Positions 1 to 8,315 of a stretch of DNA of 64,000 nucleotides are shown here, one piece after another. The first letter of the stretch is position 1. Every line of letters begins with the position of its first letter. The notes below the pieces were generated by a model that had not been told where the DNA came from, did not search any database, and saw nothing but the letters and a program-made list of their open reading frames with translations. The DNA lies in contig NZ_CP053660.1 in assembly GCF_013177455.1 (NCBI RefSeq), forward strand, positions 1,798,001-1,862,000, given 5' to 3'. The position numbers and the translations under genes are program-made. The DNA is from Nocardioides marmotae. Lineage in GTDB: Bacteria; Actinomycetota; Actinomycetes; Propionibacteriales; Nocardioidaceae.

Positions 1-1043
1 GACAGCGGCACGTCGTCGGCCGGCGTCGAGCGGACCTCGACGGGGAAGCTCACTGTCACGTCGGAGGCGTCGATGACGCGGCGGCACTCGCGCAGCACCT
101 CGAGCCCGACCTCGCGCGGGACGGCGTACTCCATCTCCCGGAAGACGACGTGGCGCGGCGAGGTGAAGACCCGGTGCGCGACGTCGCTGTAGGTCCGTGC
201 GCCGAGTGCGCGGGCGCTGACCTGGTTCATCCGCGGGATCACGCCCGGCGCGCGGTTGGCGGCGGCGCTGAGCACCCCGAAGACGGAGTTGGACAAGAAG
301 TCGTCGTCGAGCCAGGAGCGCCACCGCGGCAGCGGCTCGGCCTCGGAGACGTCGGCGGCGAGCCGGTCGTTGCGCTTGACCAGCGTCCGGTCGGTGTGGG
401 GGAACCAGTAGAGGTCGACGTGGTGGCTGCTCGCCGTCATCTCGTCGTACGTCGCCAGCGCGGCGTCCCACGCCATCGGCTCCTCGCGGGCCTCCAGCAG
501 GAACAGCGGCTCGACCCGGAAGGTCAGCGTGGTCAGCACCCCGAGCGCGCCGAGACCGACCCGGGCGAGCTCGAGGACCTCGGGGTTCTCCTCCGCCGTC
601 GCCCGGAGCACCTCGCCGGTGCCGGTGACCAGCTCCAGGCCGGCCAGCTGGGCGGCCAGCCCACCCGCGAGCCCGCCGGTGCCGTGCGTGCCGGTCGAGA
701 CCGCGCCGGCGATCGTCTGCTCGGCGATGTCGCCCATGTTGTGCAGGCTCAGGCCGAGCCGCTCGAGCCCCTCGTTGAGGTCCTGGAGCCGGGTGCCGGC
801 CAGCGCGGTCACGGTCAGCGCCGCGCGGTCGACCGCCACGATCCCGGCCATCGCCGAGGGGACCAGCATCGTCTCCTCCGGCGCGGCGATCGCGGTGAAG
901 GAGTGGCCGGTGCCGACCATCTTCACCGTGCTGCGGCGCTGCCGCGCGCGCTCGACCTCGGCCGCGATCGCGGCCGCGTCGGCGGGCCGCACCACCCGGC
1001 TCGGACGTGCCTGCTCCAGCCCCGACCAGTTGCTCCACTCCAC
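1..1043 (-). CDS. FAD-linked oxidase of the D-arabinono/L-gulono-1,4-lactone oxidase family (3' end cut by window edge)
   Basis: The protein reads out of the window, so only about the first 347 residues are visible. It opens with a GTG start at 1043 just after an in-frame stop (1053-1055). The N-terminal half is a PCMH-type FAD domain, with a MVGTGHSFTAIA segment near residue 40 and an HNMGDIAEQTIAGAVSTGTHG segment in which the NMG and STGTHG loops bind the flavin. The remainder fits the start of the ALO substrate domain. Known members oxidise sugar 1,4-lactones or related polyols at the membrane or in the cytoplasm; the actual substrate cannot be told. It lies downstream of, and in the same orientation as, the MFS gene, with a 12-bp tandem repeat in between. 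Confidence 0.88.
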   Translation of the reverse strand, partial: MEWSNWSGLEQARPSRVVRPADAAAIAAEVERARQRRSTVKMVGTGHSFTAIAAPEETMLVPSAMAGIVAVDRAALTVTALAGTRLQDLNEGLERLGLSLHNMGDIAEQTIAGAVSTGTHGTGGLAGGLAAQLAGLELVTGTGEVLRATAEENPEVLELARVGLGALGVLTTLTFRVEPLFLLEAREEPMAWDAALATYDEMTASSHHVDLYWFPHTDRTLVKRNDRLAADVSEAEPLPRWRSWLDDDFLSNSVFGVLSAAANRAPGVIPRMNQVSARALGARTYSDVAHRVFTSPRHVVFREMEYAVPREVGLEVLRECRRVIDASDVTVSFPVEVRSTPADDVPL

Positions 1044-1094
1044 GGCGGCAACCTATCCGGCGGGCCACGGCGAGGTGCGGGGATCGCCGGGCGC

Positions 1095-1142
1095 GGGTCA
1101 GTCGTCGGCTCAGTCGTCGGCTCAGTCGCCGGGTCAGTCGCC
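1095..1142. repeat. four 12-bp tandem repeats between lactone oxidase and MFS gene
   Basis: Four consecutive 12-nt units of the form GGSTCAGTCGYC run from 1095 to 1142. The last unit contains the stop codon of the MFS gene (1134-1136, minus strand), so the repeat has grown directly at the 3' end of that gene. No terminator hairpin is evident. Confidence 0.8.
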
Positions 1143-2315
1143 GCGGGGGAGCAGCTGCGCGGCGAGGGCCGCGACCACCCCGGCGCCGAGGCTGACCAGG
1201 TAGGCGGCCGAGGCGCCCTGGTGGTCGACGACGAAGCCGCTGATCGTCGCGCCGGGCGCGACCCCGGCGACCAGGCCGGTCTGCATGATCGCCATCCCCT
1301 CGGTCAGCCGGCTGCCCGGCACGACCCGCTCGGTCAGCGACATGGTCGCCACCAGCGTCGGGGCGATCGCCAGGCCGCCGGCGAGCAGGACCACGCCCAT
1401 CAGCCACACGGTGTCGACGAAGTAGAGCGGGGCCATTGCACAGGCCATCGCGAAGGCGCCCCAGCGCACCCGGACCGCCGGCCCGCGCTTCCAGGCGACG
1501 GCGCCGGTGACGAAGCCGGCGACCAGGCTGCCGAGCGCCCACACGGCCAGCAGCCCGCCGGCGTACGCCTCGTTGCCCTGCTCGTCGGCGAAGGCCACGG
1601 TGGTCACCTCGGCGGCCCCGAAGAGCACGCCGAGCGCGGCGCTGCCGACCGCCAGCGGCGCCACCGTGCGCCACGGCATCGGCGGGCGGGCGCCGGTGGA
1701 GTGGTCGTGGCGGTGCGGGGGCGGCTCGGTGGCGCGCTGGGCGGCGAAGGCCAGGCTGCCGCTGACGCCCGCGACGATCGCCACGGCCAGGCCGGCGACG
1801 GGGTCCACGGTCGTCGCGAGCAGCGTCACGAGGATCGGGCCGATGATGAAGACCGTCTCGTCGGCGACCGCCTCCAGGGCGTACGCCGTCTGCTTGTCCG
1901 CCGGCGCCTCGAGCACGTAGGACCAGCGGGTCCGCACGCACGAGCCGATCTGGGGCAGCGAGCCGCCGGCGAAGGCCGCCGCGGCGTAGGTCGCGCCGAT
2001 CGGCCAGCCCGCCTCCACCGAGGTGACCAGCACGACCATGGCGATGCCGAAGACGACGCTGGCGGTGGCCAGCACCCGGCCCTGGCCGAGCGCGTCGAGC
2101 AGGCGGCCCTGGACGATGGCGAGCAGGGCGTTGGCGACCATGTACGCCGCCGAGACCGCGCCGGCCACGCCGTAGGAGCCGGTGGAGGACTCCACCAGCA
2201 GCACGATGCCCAGGCCGGCCATCGAGATCGGGAGCCGGGCGACCAGTCCGGTGGCGCTGAAGAGGGCGGCGCCGGGGTTCTTGAGGATGCGGCGATAGGC
2301 GGCGACAGCGGTCAT
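1134..2315 (-). CDS. MFS transporter, 12-TM type
   Basis: A 393-residue polytopic protein with about 12 hydrophobic segments and a charged central loop near residues 195-212 (HRHDHSTGARPP) separating two six-helix halves. It has a weak MFS-type loop 2-3 signature (GRLLDALGQGRVLATA). The family moves small solutes by proton-coupled transport, and the fold resembles putative arabinose/drug efflux members. The substrate is unknown. The ATG start at 2315 fits TM1 and the protein has normal family length. Its 3' end lies in a 12-bp tandem repeat just before the lactone oxidase gene, so the two may be cotranscribed. Confidence 0.85.
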   Translation of the reverse strand: MTAVAAYRRILKNPGAALFSATGLVARLPISMAGLGIVLLVESSTGSYGVAGAVSAAYMVANALLAIVQGRLLDALGQGRVLATASVVFGIAMVVLVTSVEAGWPIGATYAAAAFAGGSLPQIGSCVRTRWSYVLEAPADKQTAYALEAVADETVFIIGPILVTLLATTVDPVAGLAVAIVAGVSGSLAFAAQRATEPPPHRHDHSTGARPPMPWRTVAPLAVGSAALGVLFGAAEVTTVAFADEQGNEAYAGGLLAVWALGSLVAGFVTGAVAWKRGPAVRVRWGAFAMACAMAPLYFVDTVWLMGVVLLAGGLAIAPTLVATMSLTERVVPGSRLTEGMAIMQTGLVAGVAPGATISGFVVDHQGASAAYLVSLGAGVVAALAAQLLPRGD

Positions 2316-2391
2316 GGCCGGGCCAATCTAGGTCCGCGCCGAGGCGCCCACCAATCGCGGGGGCGTTGGCCGCGCTCCCTACGATGAGCCC

Positions 2392-3525
2392 ATGTCCAGC
2401 CCCGCTCCGAACGTCGACCCGGCGCCGTACGACGCCCTCCTGCTCGTGTCCTTCGGCGGCCCCGAGGGGCCCGACGACGTGGTGCCGTTCCTGGAGAACG
2501 TCACCCGCGGCCGGGGCATCCCGCGCGAGCGTCTCGAGCAGGTCGGCGAGCACTACTACCTCTTCGGCGGCAAGTCCCCGATCAACGACCAGAACCGCGC
2601 GTTCCTGAAGGAGCTGCGGGCCGACCTCGCCGAGGCGGGCGTCGACCTCCCGGTTTACTGGGGCAACCGCAACTGGGACCCCTACCTGACCGAGACCCTG
2701 GCGCAGATGGCCGCCGACGGGGTGCGCCGGGCGGCGTGCTTCATGACCAGCGCCTACTCCTCGTGGTCGAGCTGCCGGCAGTACCGCGAGAACCTCTTCG
2801 CCGCCGTCGAGGGCCTCCCCGAGGGCGCGACGGCCCCGAAGCTGGACAAGCTGCGCCACTACTTCAACCACCCCGGGTTCGTGGAGCCGGTCGTCGACGC
2901 GACCCTGGCCGCGCTGGCCGACCTGCCCGACGACGTACGCGACGGCGCCCACCTGGTCTTCGTCACCCACTCGATCCCCACCCAGATGAACGACCTGTCC
3001 GGCCCGCCGGACCAGGGTGGCGGCGCCTACGTCCGCCAGCACCTCGACGTCGCCGAGGTCATCGCCGACCGGGTGCGCACCGAGACCGAGCGGGCGCACC
3101 CGCACGAGCTCGTCTACTGCTCGCGCTCCGGCGCGCCGCACGTGCCGTGGCTCGAGCCCGACGTCAACGACCACCTCGCGGCGCTCAAGGAGCAGGGCGT
3201 CCCGGCGGTCGTGATGGTCCCCGTCGGCTTCGTCTCCGACCACATGGAGGTCATCTACGACCTCGACACCGAGGCGATGGCGACCGCGGAGGAGCTCGGC
3301 CTCCCGGCCCGGCGCGCCGCGACCGCCGGCACCGACCCGCGCTTCGTCCGCGCGGTCCGCGACCTGCTGCTCGAGCGGGCCGCGGTCGAGCGCGGCGAGG
3401 AGGTCGCCCGCGCCGCGGTCGGCTCCATCGGCCCGATGTGGGACCGCTGCCCGGTCGGCTGCTGCGCCAACCCGCGCGGCGCCGTCCCGACGCTGACCGG
3501 CGAGCGCGAGCCGATCGACCAGTGA
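2392..3525 (+). CDS. hemH: ferrochelatase (coproporphyrin-type, Fe-S containing)
   Basis: A 377-residue ferrochelatase. It begins with the typical [18 protein letters not shown] segment, carries the active-site His at about residue 193 ([12 protein letters not shown]) and the conserved acidic site near Glu286 ([11 protein letters not shown]). Near the C-terminus it has a cysteine cluster (Cys353, Cys357, Cys358 in [14 protein letters not shown]) that in actinobacterial homologues helps bind a [2Fe-2S] cluster. In actinobacteria this enzyme (also called CpfC) inserts iron into coproporphyrin III in the coproporphyrin-dependent haem pathway; that substrate is family knowledge, not shown here. 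Its stop overlaps the next start by GTGA, implying coupled translation. Confidence 0.96.
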   Translation: MSSPAPNVDPAPYDALLLVSFGGPEGPDDVVPFLENVTRGRGIPRERLEQVGEHYYLFGGKSPINDQNRAFLKELRADLAEAGVDLPVYWGNRNWDPYLTETLAQMAADGVRRAACFMTSAYSSWSSCRQYRENLFAAVEGLPEGATAPKLDKLRHYFNHPGFVEPVVDATLAALADLPDDVRDGAHLVFVTHSIPTQMNDLSGPPDQGGGAYVRQHLDVAEVIADRVRTETERAHPHELVYCSRSGAPHVPWLEPDVNDHLAALKEQGVPAVVMVPVGFVSDHMEVIYDLDTEAMATAEELGLPARRAATAGTDPRFVRAVRDLLLERAAVERGEEVARAAVGSIGPMWDRCPVGCCANPRGAVPTLTGEREPIDQ

Positions 3526-4361
3526 GCGCTGCGGCGGACCCGCCGTCGGGGGAGCAGCTGCGCGACGTCGCGCTGGAGGCGGCCCGCGCGGCGGTCGAGG
3601 TGGTGCGCGAGCACGCCGCGCGCGGCGTGGGCGTGGCGGCGACCAAGACCAGCGAGGTCGACGTGGTCACCGAGGCCGACCGGGCCAGCGAGACGCTGGT
3701 CCGGGCGATGCTGCGCGAGCGGCGCCCCGACGACGCCGTCCTGGGCGAGGAGGGCGACGACGTACCCGGCACCAGCGGGGTGCGCTGGATCGTCGACCCC
3801 ATCGACGGCACCGTGAACTTCCTCTACGGCATCCCGCAGTACGCCGTCTCGGTCGCCGCCGAGGTCACCCGCCCCGACGGCACCGCGGAGGTCGTGGCGG
3901 GCGTCGTGGTCAACGCCGCGACCGGCACCGAGTACGTCGCCCACGTCGCCGCCGACGGCACGGCCACCGCGACCCGCGACGGGGCGCCGATCCGGGTCGC
4001 GCCCCCGACGCCGCTGGGCCGGCGGCTCGTCGCGACCGGGTTCTCCTACGACGCCGGGCTGCGCGAGCTCCAGGCCCGGGCCCTGGTGCGGCTGCTGCCG
4101 CGCGTGCGCGACGTACGCCGCCTGGGGGCCTGCTCGCTGGACCTGTGCCACGTCGCGGAGGGCCTCGTCGACGCCTACGTCGAGGAGGGCATCCACCTGT
4201 GGGACCACGCCGCGGGCGGGCTGGTCGCGCGGGCCGCGGGCGCCCGCACGGAGCTGCTGACCGGCGTCGGTGGACGCGACCTGATGGTCGCGGCGCCCGC
4301 CCACGGGTTCGACGAGTTTCGCGCCGCGGTGGTCGCGTCGGGTTACGCAGCCCTGGAATAG
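3522..4361 (+). CDS. inositol monophosphatase-family phosphatase
   Basis: A 279-residue Mg2+-dependent phosphatase of the IMPase/FBPase superfamily. The metal-site motifs are intact: GEEG near residues 75-78, DPIDGT at 92-97, and WDHAAG near 227-232. The GTG start at 3522 overlaps the ferrochelatase stop (GTGA), a better choice than any upstream start because homology begins right after it ([12 protein letters not shown]). Family members hydrolyse inositol phosphates, histidinol phosphate or adenosine bisphosphate; the sequence does not settle which. It is followed by the DUF4193 gene in the same direction. Confidence 0.92.
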   Translation: MSAAADPPSGEQLRDVALEAARAAVEVVREHAARGVGVAATKTSEVDVVTEADRASETLVRAMLRERRPDDAVLGEEGDDVPGTSGVRWIVDPIDGTVNFLYGIPQYAVSVAAEVTRPDGTAEVVAGVVVNAATGTEYVAHVAADGTATATRDGAPIRVAPPTPLGRRLVATGFSYDAGLRELQARALVRLLPRVRDVRRLGACSLDLCHVAEGLVDAYVEEGIHLWDHAAGGLVARAAGARTELLTGVGGRDLMVAAPAHGFDEFRAAVVASGYAALE

Positions 4362-4478
4362 GGCACCTGACCCTGATGTTTCCGCCCTGCCCACCCTCCC
4401 GGTGTGGGCATCCACCCGCCGATGGTGCACAATCTGGCGCCGTTGGTGGCATTCGAGCCCGAGGGGAGTGAGCGACGC

Positions 4479-4769
4479 ATGGCGACGGACTACGACGCAC
4501 CGCGCAAGAACGAGGAAGAGCAGTCCGAGGAGTCCATCGAGGAGCTCAAGGCACGTCGCCACGACAAGAACTCCGGGAAGGTCGACGAGGACGAGGCGGA
4601 GGCGGCTGAGTCCTTCGAGCTGCCCGGCGCGGACCTCTCGCACGAGGAGCTCGCCGTCGAGGTGAAGCCCAAGCAGGACGACGAGTTCACCTGCATGAGC
4701 TGCTTCCTGGTCCACCACCGCAGCCAGCTGGCCGACGAGAAGAAGATGATCTGCCGCGACTGCGTGTGA
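4479..4769 (+). CDS. DUF4193 family zinc-ribbon-like protein
   Basis: A 96-residue acidic protein. The N-terminal two thirds are rich in Glu and Asp. The C-terminal part carries two CxxC pairs (Cys72/Cys75 and Cys92/Cys95) separated by 16 residues, with the local motif CMSCFLVHHRSQ, which suggests a small zinc ribbon. Length and motif match the actinobacterial DUF4193 family, whose function is unknown. The ATG at 4479 is chosen because the upstream in-frame segment lacks family resemblance and GAGGGGAG lies just upstream. It is followed directly by a strong intrinsic terminator. Confidence 0.9.
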   Translation: MATDYDAPRKNEEEQSEESIEELKARRHDKNSGKVDEDEAEAAESFELPGADLSHEELAVEVKPKQDDEFTCMSCFLVHHRSQLADEKKMICRDCV

Positions 4770-4783
4770 CACCTGAGCGCAAG

Positions 4784-4822
4784 AGGCCCGCGACCATCCG
4801 GTCGCGGGCCTTTCGCTTTTTG
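4784..4822 (+). terminator. intrinsic terminator after DUF4193
   Basis: A perfect 12-bp stem (AGGCCCGCGACC / GGTCGCGGGCCT) with a 4-nt loop is followed by TTCGCTTTTT. It starts 15 nt after the DUF4193 stop codon. Confidence 0.92.
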
Positions 4823-4825
4823 CCC

Positions 4826-4864
4826 GGTGTGGTCCACCGGTGTGGTCCACCGGTGTGGTCCGAC
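4826..4864. repeat. 13-bp tandem repeat, nearly three copies
   Basis: The unit GGTGTGGTCCACC occurs at 4826-4838 and 4839-4851, with a partial third copy (one insertion) to 4864. It lies between the DUF4193 terminator and the 3' end of the minus-strand DUF4235 gene. Confidence 0.8.
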
Positions 4865-4899
4865 CCCGCCGTGGCGGGGGCGGACGGGTCGGGCGGGGG

Positions 4900-5196
4900 T
4901 CAGCCCTGCTGGTTGTCCTTGCGCAGCTCCGGGGGAAGGTGGCCGGTCGAGCGCGCGTAGTACGACGCAGCCCGGCGCTGGGCGAGCATGCGCGCCAGCC
5001 CGACGGCGACACCGCTGGCGATGGCCCAGGCGACCGCCTCGCGCAGCTCGACGTCGGGGTCGGCCGGGTTCTCCGGCGGCTGCCTGCCGGTCGCGAGCTG
5101 CCAGGCCTTGTCCAGGCCCTTCTTGGCCAGCGCCGCGGCGCCGAGGGCGGAGACGAGGGAGAAAGCCGACCACACCTTGGAGGAGTCTGATGCCAT
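4900..5196 (-). CDS. DUF4235 family membrane-associated protein
   Basis: A 98-residue protein starting at the ATG at 5196. Residues about 9-27 (WSAFSLVSALGAAALAKKG) and 53-70 (AVAWAIASGVAVGLARMLA) are two hydrophobic helices, and the tail is basic and polar. This two-helix layout and the WxLATGRxPPENP motif match actinobacterial DUF4235 proteins of unknown function. It lies downstream of the DUF3093 gene on the same strand with a 20-nt gap, so cotranscription is likely. Confidence 0.85.
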   Translation of the reverse strand: MASDSSKVWSAFSLVSALGAAALAKKGLDKAWQLATGRQPPENPADPDVELREAVAWAIASGVAVGLARMLAQRRAASYYARSTGHLPPELRKDNQQG

Positions 5197-5216
5197 GGCG
5201 GGACAGTACCCAGCCC

Positions 5217-5708
5217 TCAGGCGGGCATGTCGCCGGCACCGGCCCGCGCGGCGGTGATCGCGGCGGTGAGCCGGTCGGGGTGCCGGGTGCAGATCAGCCA
5301 GTACGGCGCCGGGTCGGCCGGGTCGGTGATCTCCACGCGCACGGCCCGCTTCAGGTAGGGCCGCAGCAGCAGGTAGGCCCGGGCGTCGGCCTCGGGGCCG
5401 GCGACCCGCTTGGTCTCCTCCGCGTCGAGGGCGCGGGCCTCGCCGAGGTGCTCGACGCCGATCCGCGCGCGGCCGGCGCGCAGCTCGCCGTCGGCCACGA
5501 CCACCGGCGCGGCGCCGTACCCGGCCAGCAGGCCGAGGGCGATCAGGAGGAGCAGCGCGGAGACGCTCCAGGCGATCACACCGGGGATGGCGACGACCAG
5601 GGCCAGCCACAAGGAGGCCACGAACATGATCGTCTGGACCCACCAGCGAAGAGGTGCGTGGAGGCGCTCGCGGTGGTCGGCGGGCGGGGTCTGGACGGGC
5701 GTTGACAC
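5217..5708 (-). CDS. DUF3093 family membrane protein
   Basis: A 163-residue protein with two adjacent TM helices near residues 24-65, followed by a mixed alpha/beta soluble domain ending in a WLICTRHPDRLTAAI segment typical of DUF3093. The function is unknown. In actinobacteria it is commonly found beside dut, as here, where it is divergent from it with about 50 nt between the two starts. Confidence 0.88.
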   Translation of the reverse strand: MSTPVQTPPADHRERLHAPLRWWVQTIMFVASLWLALVVAIPGVIAWSVSALLLLIALGLLAGYGAAPVVVADGELRAGRARIGVEHLGEARALDAEETKRVAGPEADARAYLLLRPYLKRAVRVEITDPADPAPYWLICTRHPDRLTAAITAARAGAGDMPA

Positions 5709-5758
5709 GTGTCCCAGCCTCCCACCTGGTCGTCCGACCGCTGCTCTAGGGTCCCGTT

Positions 5759-6223
5759 GTGCCCGACTCCCGAAGTGACCTGGACGTCCACGTGGTGCGG
5801 CTCGACCCGGACCTCCCGCTGCCCGCTTACGCCCACCCCGGCGACGCCGGCGCCGACCTGGTGACCACCGTCGACGTGGTGCTGGCGCCGGGGGAGCGGG
5901 CGCTGGTGCCGACCGGCATCGCGATCGCGCTGCCCCAGGGGTACGTCGCGCTGGTCCACCCCCGCTCCGGGCTCGCCGCCCGGCACGGGGTGTCGATCGT
6001 CAACGCGCCCGGGACCGTCGACGCGGGCTACCGCGGCGAGGTGAAGGTGCTCCTGGTCAACCTCGACCCCGCCGAGCCGGTCGAGCTGCGCCGCGGAGAC
6101 CGGATCGCCCAGCTGGTCGTGCAGCGCGTGGAGACCGCGCGGTTCGTGGAGGTCGACGTCCTGCCTTCTTCCGCACGCGGGACCGGAGGCTACGGTTCTA
6201 CCGGGGGGTTCGGTCGTGCCTGA
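5759..6223 (+). CDS. dut: dUTP diphosphatase
   Basis: A 154-residue trimeric-type dUTPase that hydrolyses dUTP to dUMP and pyrophosphate, supplying dTMP synthesis and keeping uracil out of DNA. All five family motifs are visible: DAGADL (about residue 29), PRSGLA (about 68), the uridine-binding loop [12 protein letters not shown] (about 82), GDRIAQL (about 112), and the glycine-rich C-terminal [10 protein letters not shown] that closes over the active site. The start is GTG at 5759. It leads the run dut-DUF3710-OB-fold-DUF3159. Confidence 0.97.
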   Translation: MPDSRSDLDVHVVRLDPDLPLPAYAHPGDAGADLVTTVDVVLAPGERALVPTGIAIALPQGYVALVHPRSGLAARHGVSIVNAPGTVDAGYRGEVKVLLVNLDPAEPVELRRGDRIAQLVVQRVETARFVEVDVLPSSARGTGGYGSTGGFGRA

Positions 6224-6256
6224 CCGCCCCCGACCAGCCAGGTGAGGGAGAAGTCC

Positions 6257-6895
6257 GTGAAGTTCCGCCGCAAGTCCGCCGACCCCACCTCCGCGGGCGG
6301 GTCGACCGGCGCGGACGCGCACGCCGACGAGGCCGCGGGGGCCGAGGTCCCCACCGGCCCCTACGACTCCTCCGAGCTCCCGCCCGGTGACGGCGAGCGC
6401 GTCGACCTGGGCTCGCTGCTCATCGCCGCCGCGCCCGGCCGCGAGCTGCGCCTGCAGGTCGACGAGCGCACCGGCGAGGTGCAGGCGGTGCTGCTCACCG
6501 GCTCCGACGGCGCCCTGGAGCTGCGCGCCTTCGCCGCCCCGCGCAACGGCGACCTCTGGAGCGAGCTGCGCCCGCGCATCGTGGCCGAGATGGCCCAGCG
6601 CGGCGGTACCGCGACCGAGCGGCCGGGCCGCTTCGGCACCGAGCTGATCTGCGACCTCCCGGTCACCCTCGCGGACGGCCAGGCCGCGACCCAGCCCTCG
6701 CGGATCATCGGCATCGACGGCCCGCGCTGGCTGCTGCGCGCCACGCTGCTCGGCCGCCCCGCGGTCGACCCCGAGGCCGGCCGGGAGTGGGAGGACGTCA
6801 TCACCACCGTCGCGGTCCACCGCGGCACGGGCGCCGTCCCGCCGGGCGACCCGCTGCCGGTGACGATGCCGGAGAGCGCGAGGCGACTGGGGTGA
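6257..6895 (+). CDS. DUF3710 family protein
   Basis: A 212-residue soluble protein of the actinobacterial DUF3710 family. Features are a basic start (VKFRRKSAD), a low-complexity Ala/Gly/Asp stretch, then a domain containing YDSSE, RIVAEMAQRGG and WLLRATLLGRPAVDP. GTG at 6257 is preferred over an in-frame GTG at 6242 because GGGAGAAG sits just upstream. The function is unknown; conserved linkage to dut and the OB-fold gene is family knowledge. It overlaps the next gene by GTGA. Confidence 0.88.
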   Translation: MKFRRKSADPTSAGGSTGADAHADEAAGAEVPTGPYDSSELPPGDGERVDLGSLLIAAAPGRELRLQVDERTGEVQAVLLTGSDGALELRAFAAPRNGDLWSELRPRIVAEMAQRGGTATERPGRFGTELICDLPVTLADGQAATQPSRIIGIDGPRWLLRATLLGRPAVDPEAGREWEDVITTVAVHRGTGAVPPGDPLPVTMPESARRLG

Positions 6896-7245
6896 GCCGG
6901 CTGCGTCGTACCCTGAGCCGCTGGGCGGACAGCGGCGACCAGCACGCGCGCGACATGCGCCGGACGTACGCCGCCGACGACTGCGCGACCATCGCCTCCG
7001 CGCCCGAGCGCGAGCGGGTCCACCTGCGCGGCACGCTGCGCACCGTGACCCTGCGCCCCCGCGGCGGGGTGCCCGCCCTGGAGGCCGAGCTCTTCGACGG
7101 CTCCGGCGTGATCACCGTCGTGTGGCTGGGCCGTCGCCAGATCGCCGGGATCGTCCCGGGCCGCTCGGTCGACGTCCGGGGCCGCATCGGCACCCACGAC
7201 GGCGTCCGGACCATCTACAACCCCCGCTACGAGCTCCTGCCGTGA
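6892..7245 (+). CDS. OB-fold nucleic-acid-binding protein
   Basis: A 117-residue protein starting at GTG 6892, overlapping the DUF3710 stop. Residues about 40-115 form an OB-fold of the tRNA_anti/RecG-wedge type: HLRGTLRTVTLRPRGG, then LEAELFDGSGVITVVWLG, then VDVRGRIGTHDGVRTIYNP. It probably binds single-stranded nucleic acid. The partner is unknown, and the genetic linkage to dut suggests a role in DNA metabolism (inference). Confidence 0.85.
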   Translation: MSRLRRTLSRWADSGDQHARDMRRTYAADDCATIASAPERERVHLRGTLRTVTLRPRGGVPALEAELFDGSGVITVVWLGRRQIAGIVPGRSVDVRGRIGTHDGVRTIYNPRYELLP

Positions 7246-7946
7246 CCACCGAGCAGGAGCACCCCGCCACCGTCGAGACCGTCGAGTCGGTCGTCCGCAC
7301 CCAGCTCGCCAAGGCCCTCGGCGGCCGCCGCGGGATGATCGAGGCCGCGGTGCCGACGATCCTGTTCACCGCGCTGTGGCTGACCACCCGCGAGCTCGTG
7401 CTCGCGCTCACCATCAGCGTCGCCGCCGCGACCGCGATGCTCGTGGTCCGGATCGTGCAGCGCTCGACGGTCCAGTTCGCGCTCAACGCGCTCTTCGGCA
7501 TCGGCATCGGGTGGCTCTTCGTCCGGATCGCCGCCAGCCGCGGCGGGAGCGAGGACGACCAGGCGCTGGCCTACTTCCTGCCCGGGATCCTCTACAACGG
7601 CGGCTACACCGTCGTGCTCGCGCTGACCTGCCTGATCGGCTGGCCGCTGGTCGGCTTCATGGTCGGCAGCGTCACCGGTGACCCCACCGCCTGGCACGAG
7701 GACCGCCAGATCGTCCGGCTCTGCACCACCCTGACCTGGCTGCTCGTGCTGCCCTGCCTCCTGCGCGTGCTCGTCCAGGCCCCGCTGTGGTTCGCCGGTC
7801 ACGGCGGCGCGATCGACGTCGACACCGTCGTCGCGATCCTCGGCGTGCTCAAGGTCGCCCTCGGCTGGCCGCTCCAGCTGGCCGCCCTCGGCGCGATGGC
7901 CTGGGTGCTCGGCCGGAACAAGACCCCGGTCACCCCCGCCGCCTGA
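7242..7946 (+). CDS. DUF3159 family integral membrane protein
   Basis: A 234-residue protein with about six TM helices and the conserved opening LGGRRGMIEAAVPTILF. The internal segment LPGILYNGGYTVVLAL and the loop GDPTAWHEDR are typical of DUF3159. The GTG start overlaps the OB-fold stop by GTGA, ending a tightly coupled three-gene run. The function is unknown. In related genomes this gene is often followed by the TrkA pair; here a repeat block and two unrelated genes intervene. Confidence 0.87.
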   Translation: MTTEQEHPATVETVESVVRTQLAKALGGRRGMIEAAVPTILFTALWLTTRELVLALTISVAAATAMLVVRIVQRSTVQFALNALFGIGIGWLFVRIAASRGGSEDDQALAYFLPGILYNGGYTVVLALTCLIGWPLVGFMVGSVTGDPTAWHEDRQIVRLCTTLTWLLVLPCLLRVLVQAPLWFAGHGGAIDVDTVVAILGVLKVALGWPLQLAALGAMAWVLGRNKTPVTPAA

Positions 7947-8082
7947 CCGCTTTCGTGGGGCCCGGGTCGGCTCGTTCTCGTTCTCGTGCTCGTTCTCCGG
8001 GTCGTCCGGCGGGATAGTCCGACACAGGCGCGCCCTTGTGCGGGGGTCCAAGGGCGCAGGTGTGGCGGACTACCCCGGCACC

Positions 8083-8284
8083 CGCCGAGTCGGCAGTTCT
8101 CGCGCGCCGAGTCGGCACTTGTGGCGCGCCGAGAATGCAGTTCCGGAGCCGTCCTGCCAGAAGTGCCGACTCGACCGGCCAGACGTGCCGACTCGACCGG
8201 CCGGAAGTGCCGACTCGACCGGCCGGAAGTGCCGACTCGACCGGCCGGAAGTGCCGACTCGACCGGCCAGAAGTGCCGACTCGG
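8083..8284. repeat. inverted arrays of a 22-bp repeat in a convergent intergenic gap
   Basis: The gap 7947-8315 has no gene. From 8159 to 8284 it holds five full copies and one partial copy of a 22-bp unit (8159, 8181, 8203, 8225, 8247, then 8269) containing AAGTGCCGACTCGACCGGCC. Copies 3-5 are identical. Upstream, 8083-8148 carries three more diverged 22-bp units (8083, 8105, 8127) in the opposite orientation, with core CGCCGAGTCGGCACTT. The two arms can pair into a long hairpin. The preceding stretch 7970-8000 has short TTCTCG-type repeats. There are no spacers as in CRISPR. Confidence 0.9.
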
Positions 8285-8315
8285 CGGGGTCGGCCGCGGC
8301 GGGGTGGGGCGGGCG

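Noticed and set aside
8159..8284. CRISPR-like direct repeats
   Set aside because: The 22-bp units abut each other without spacers, and no cas genes are nearby.
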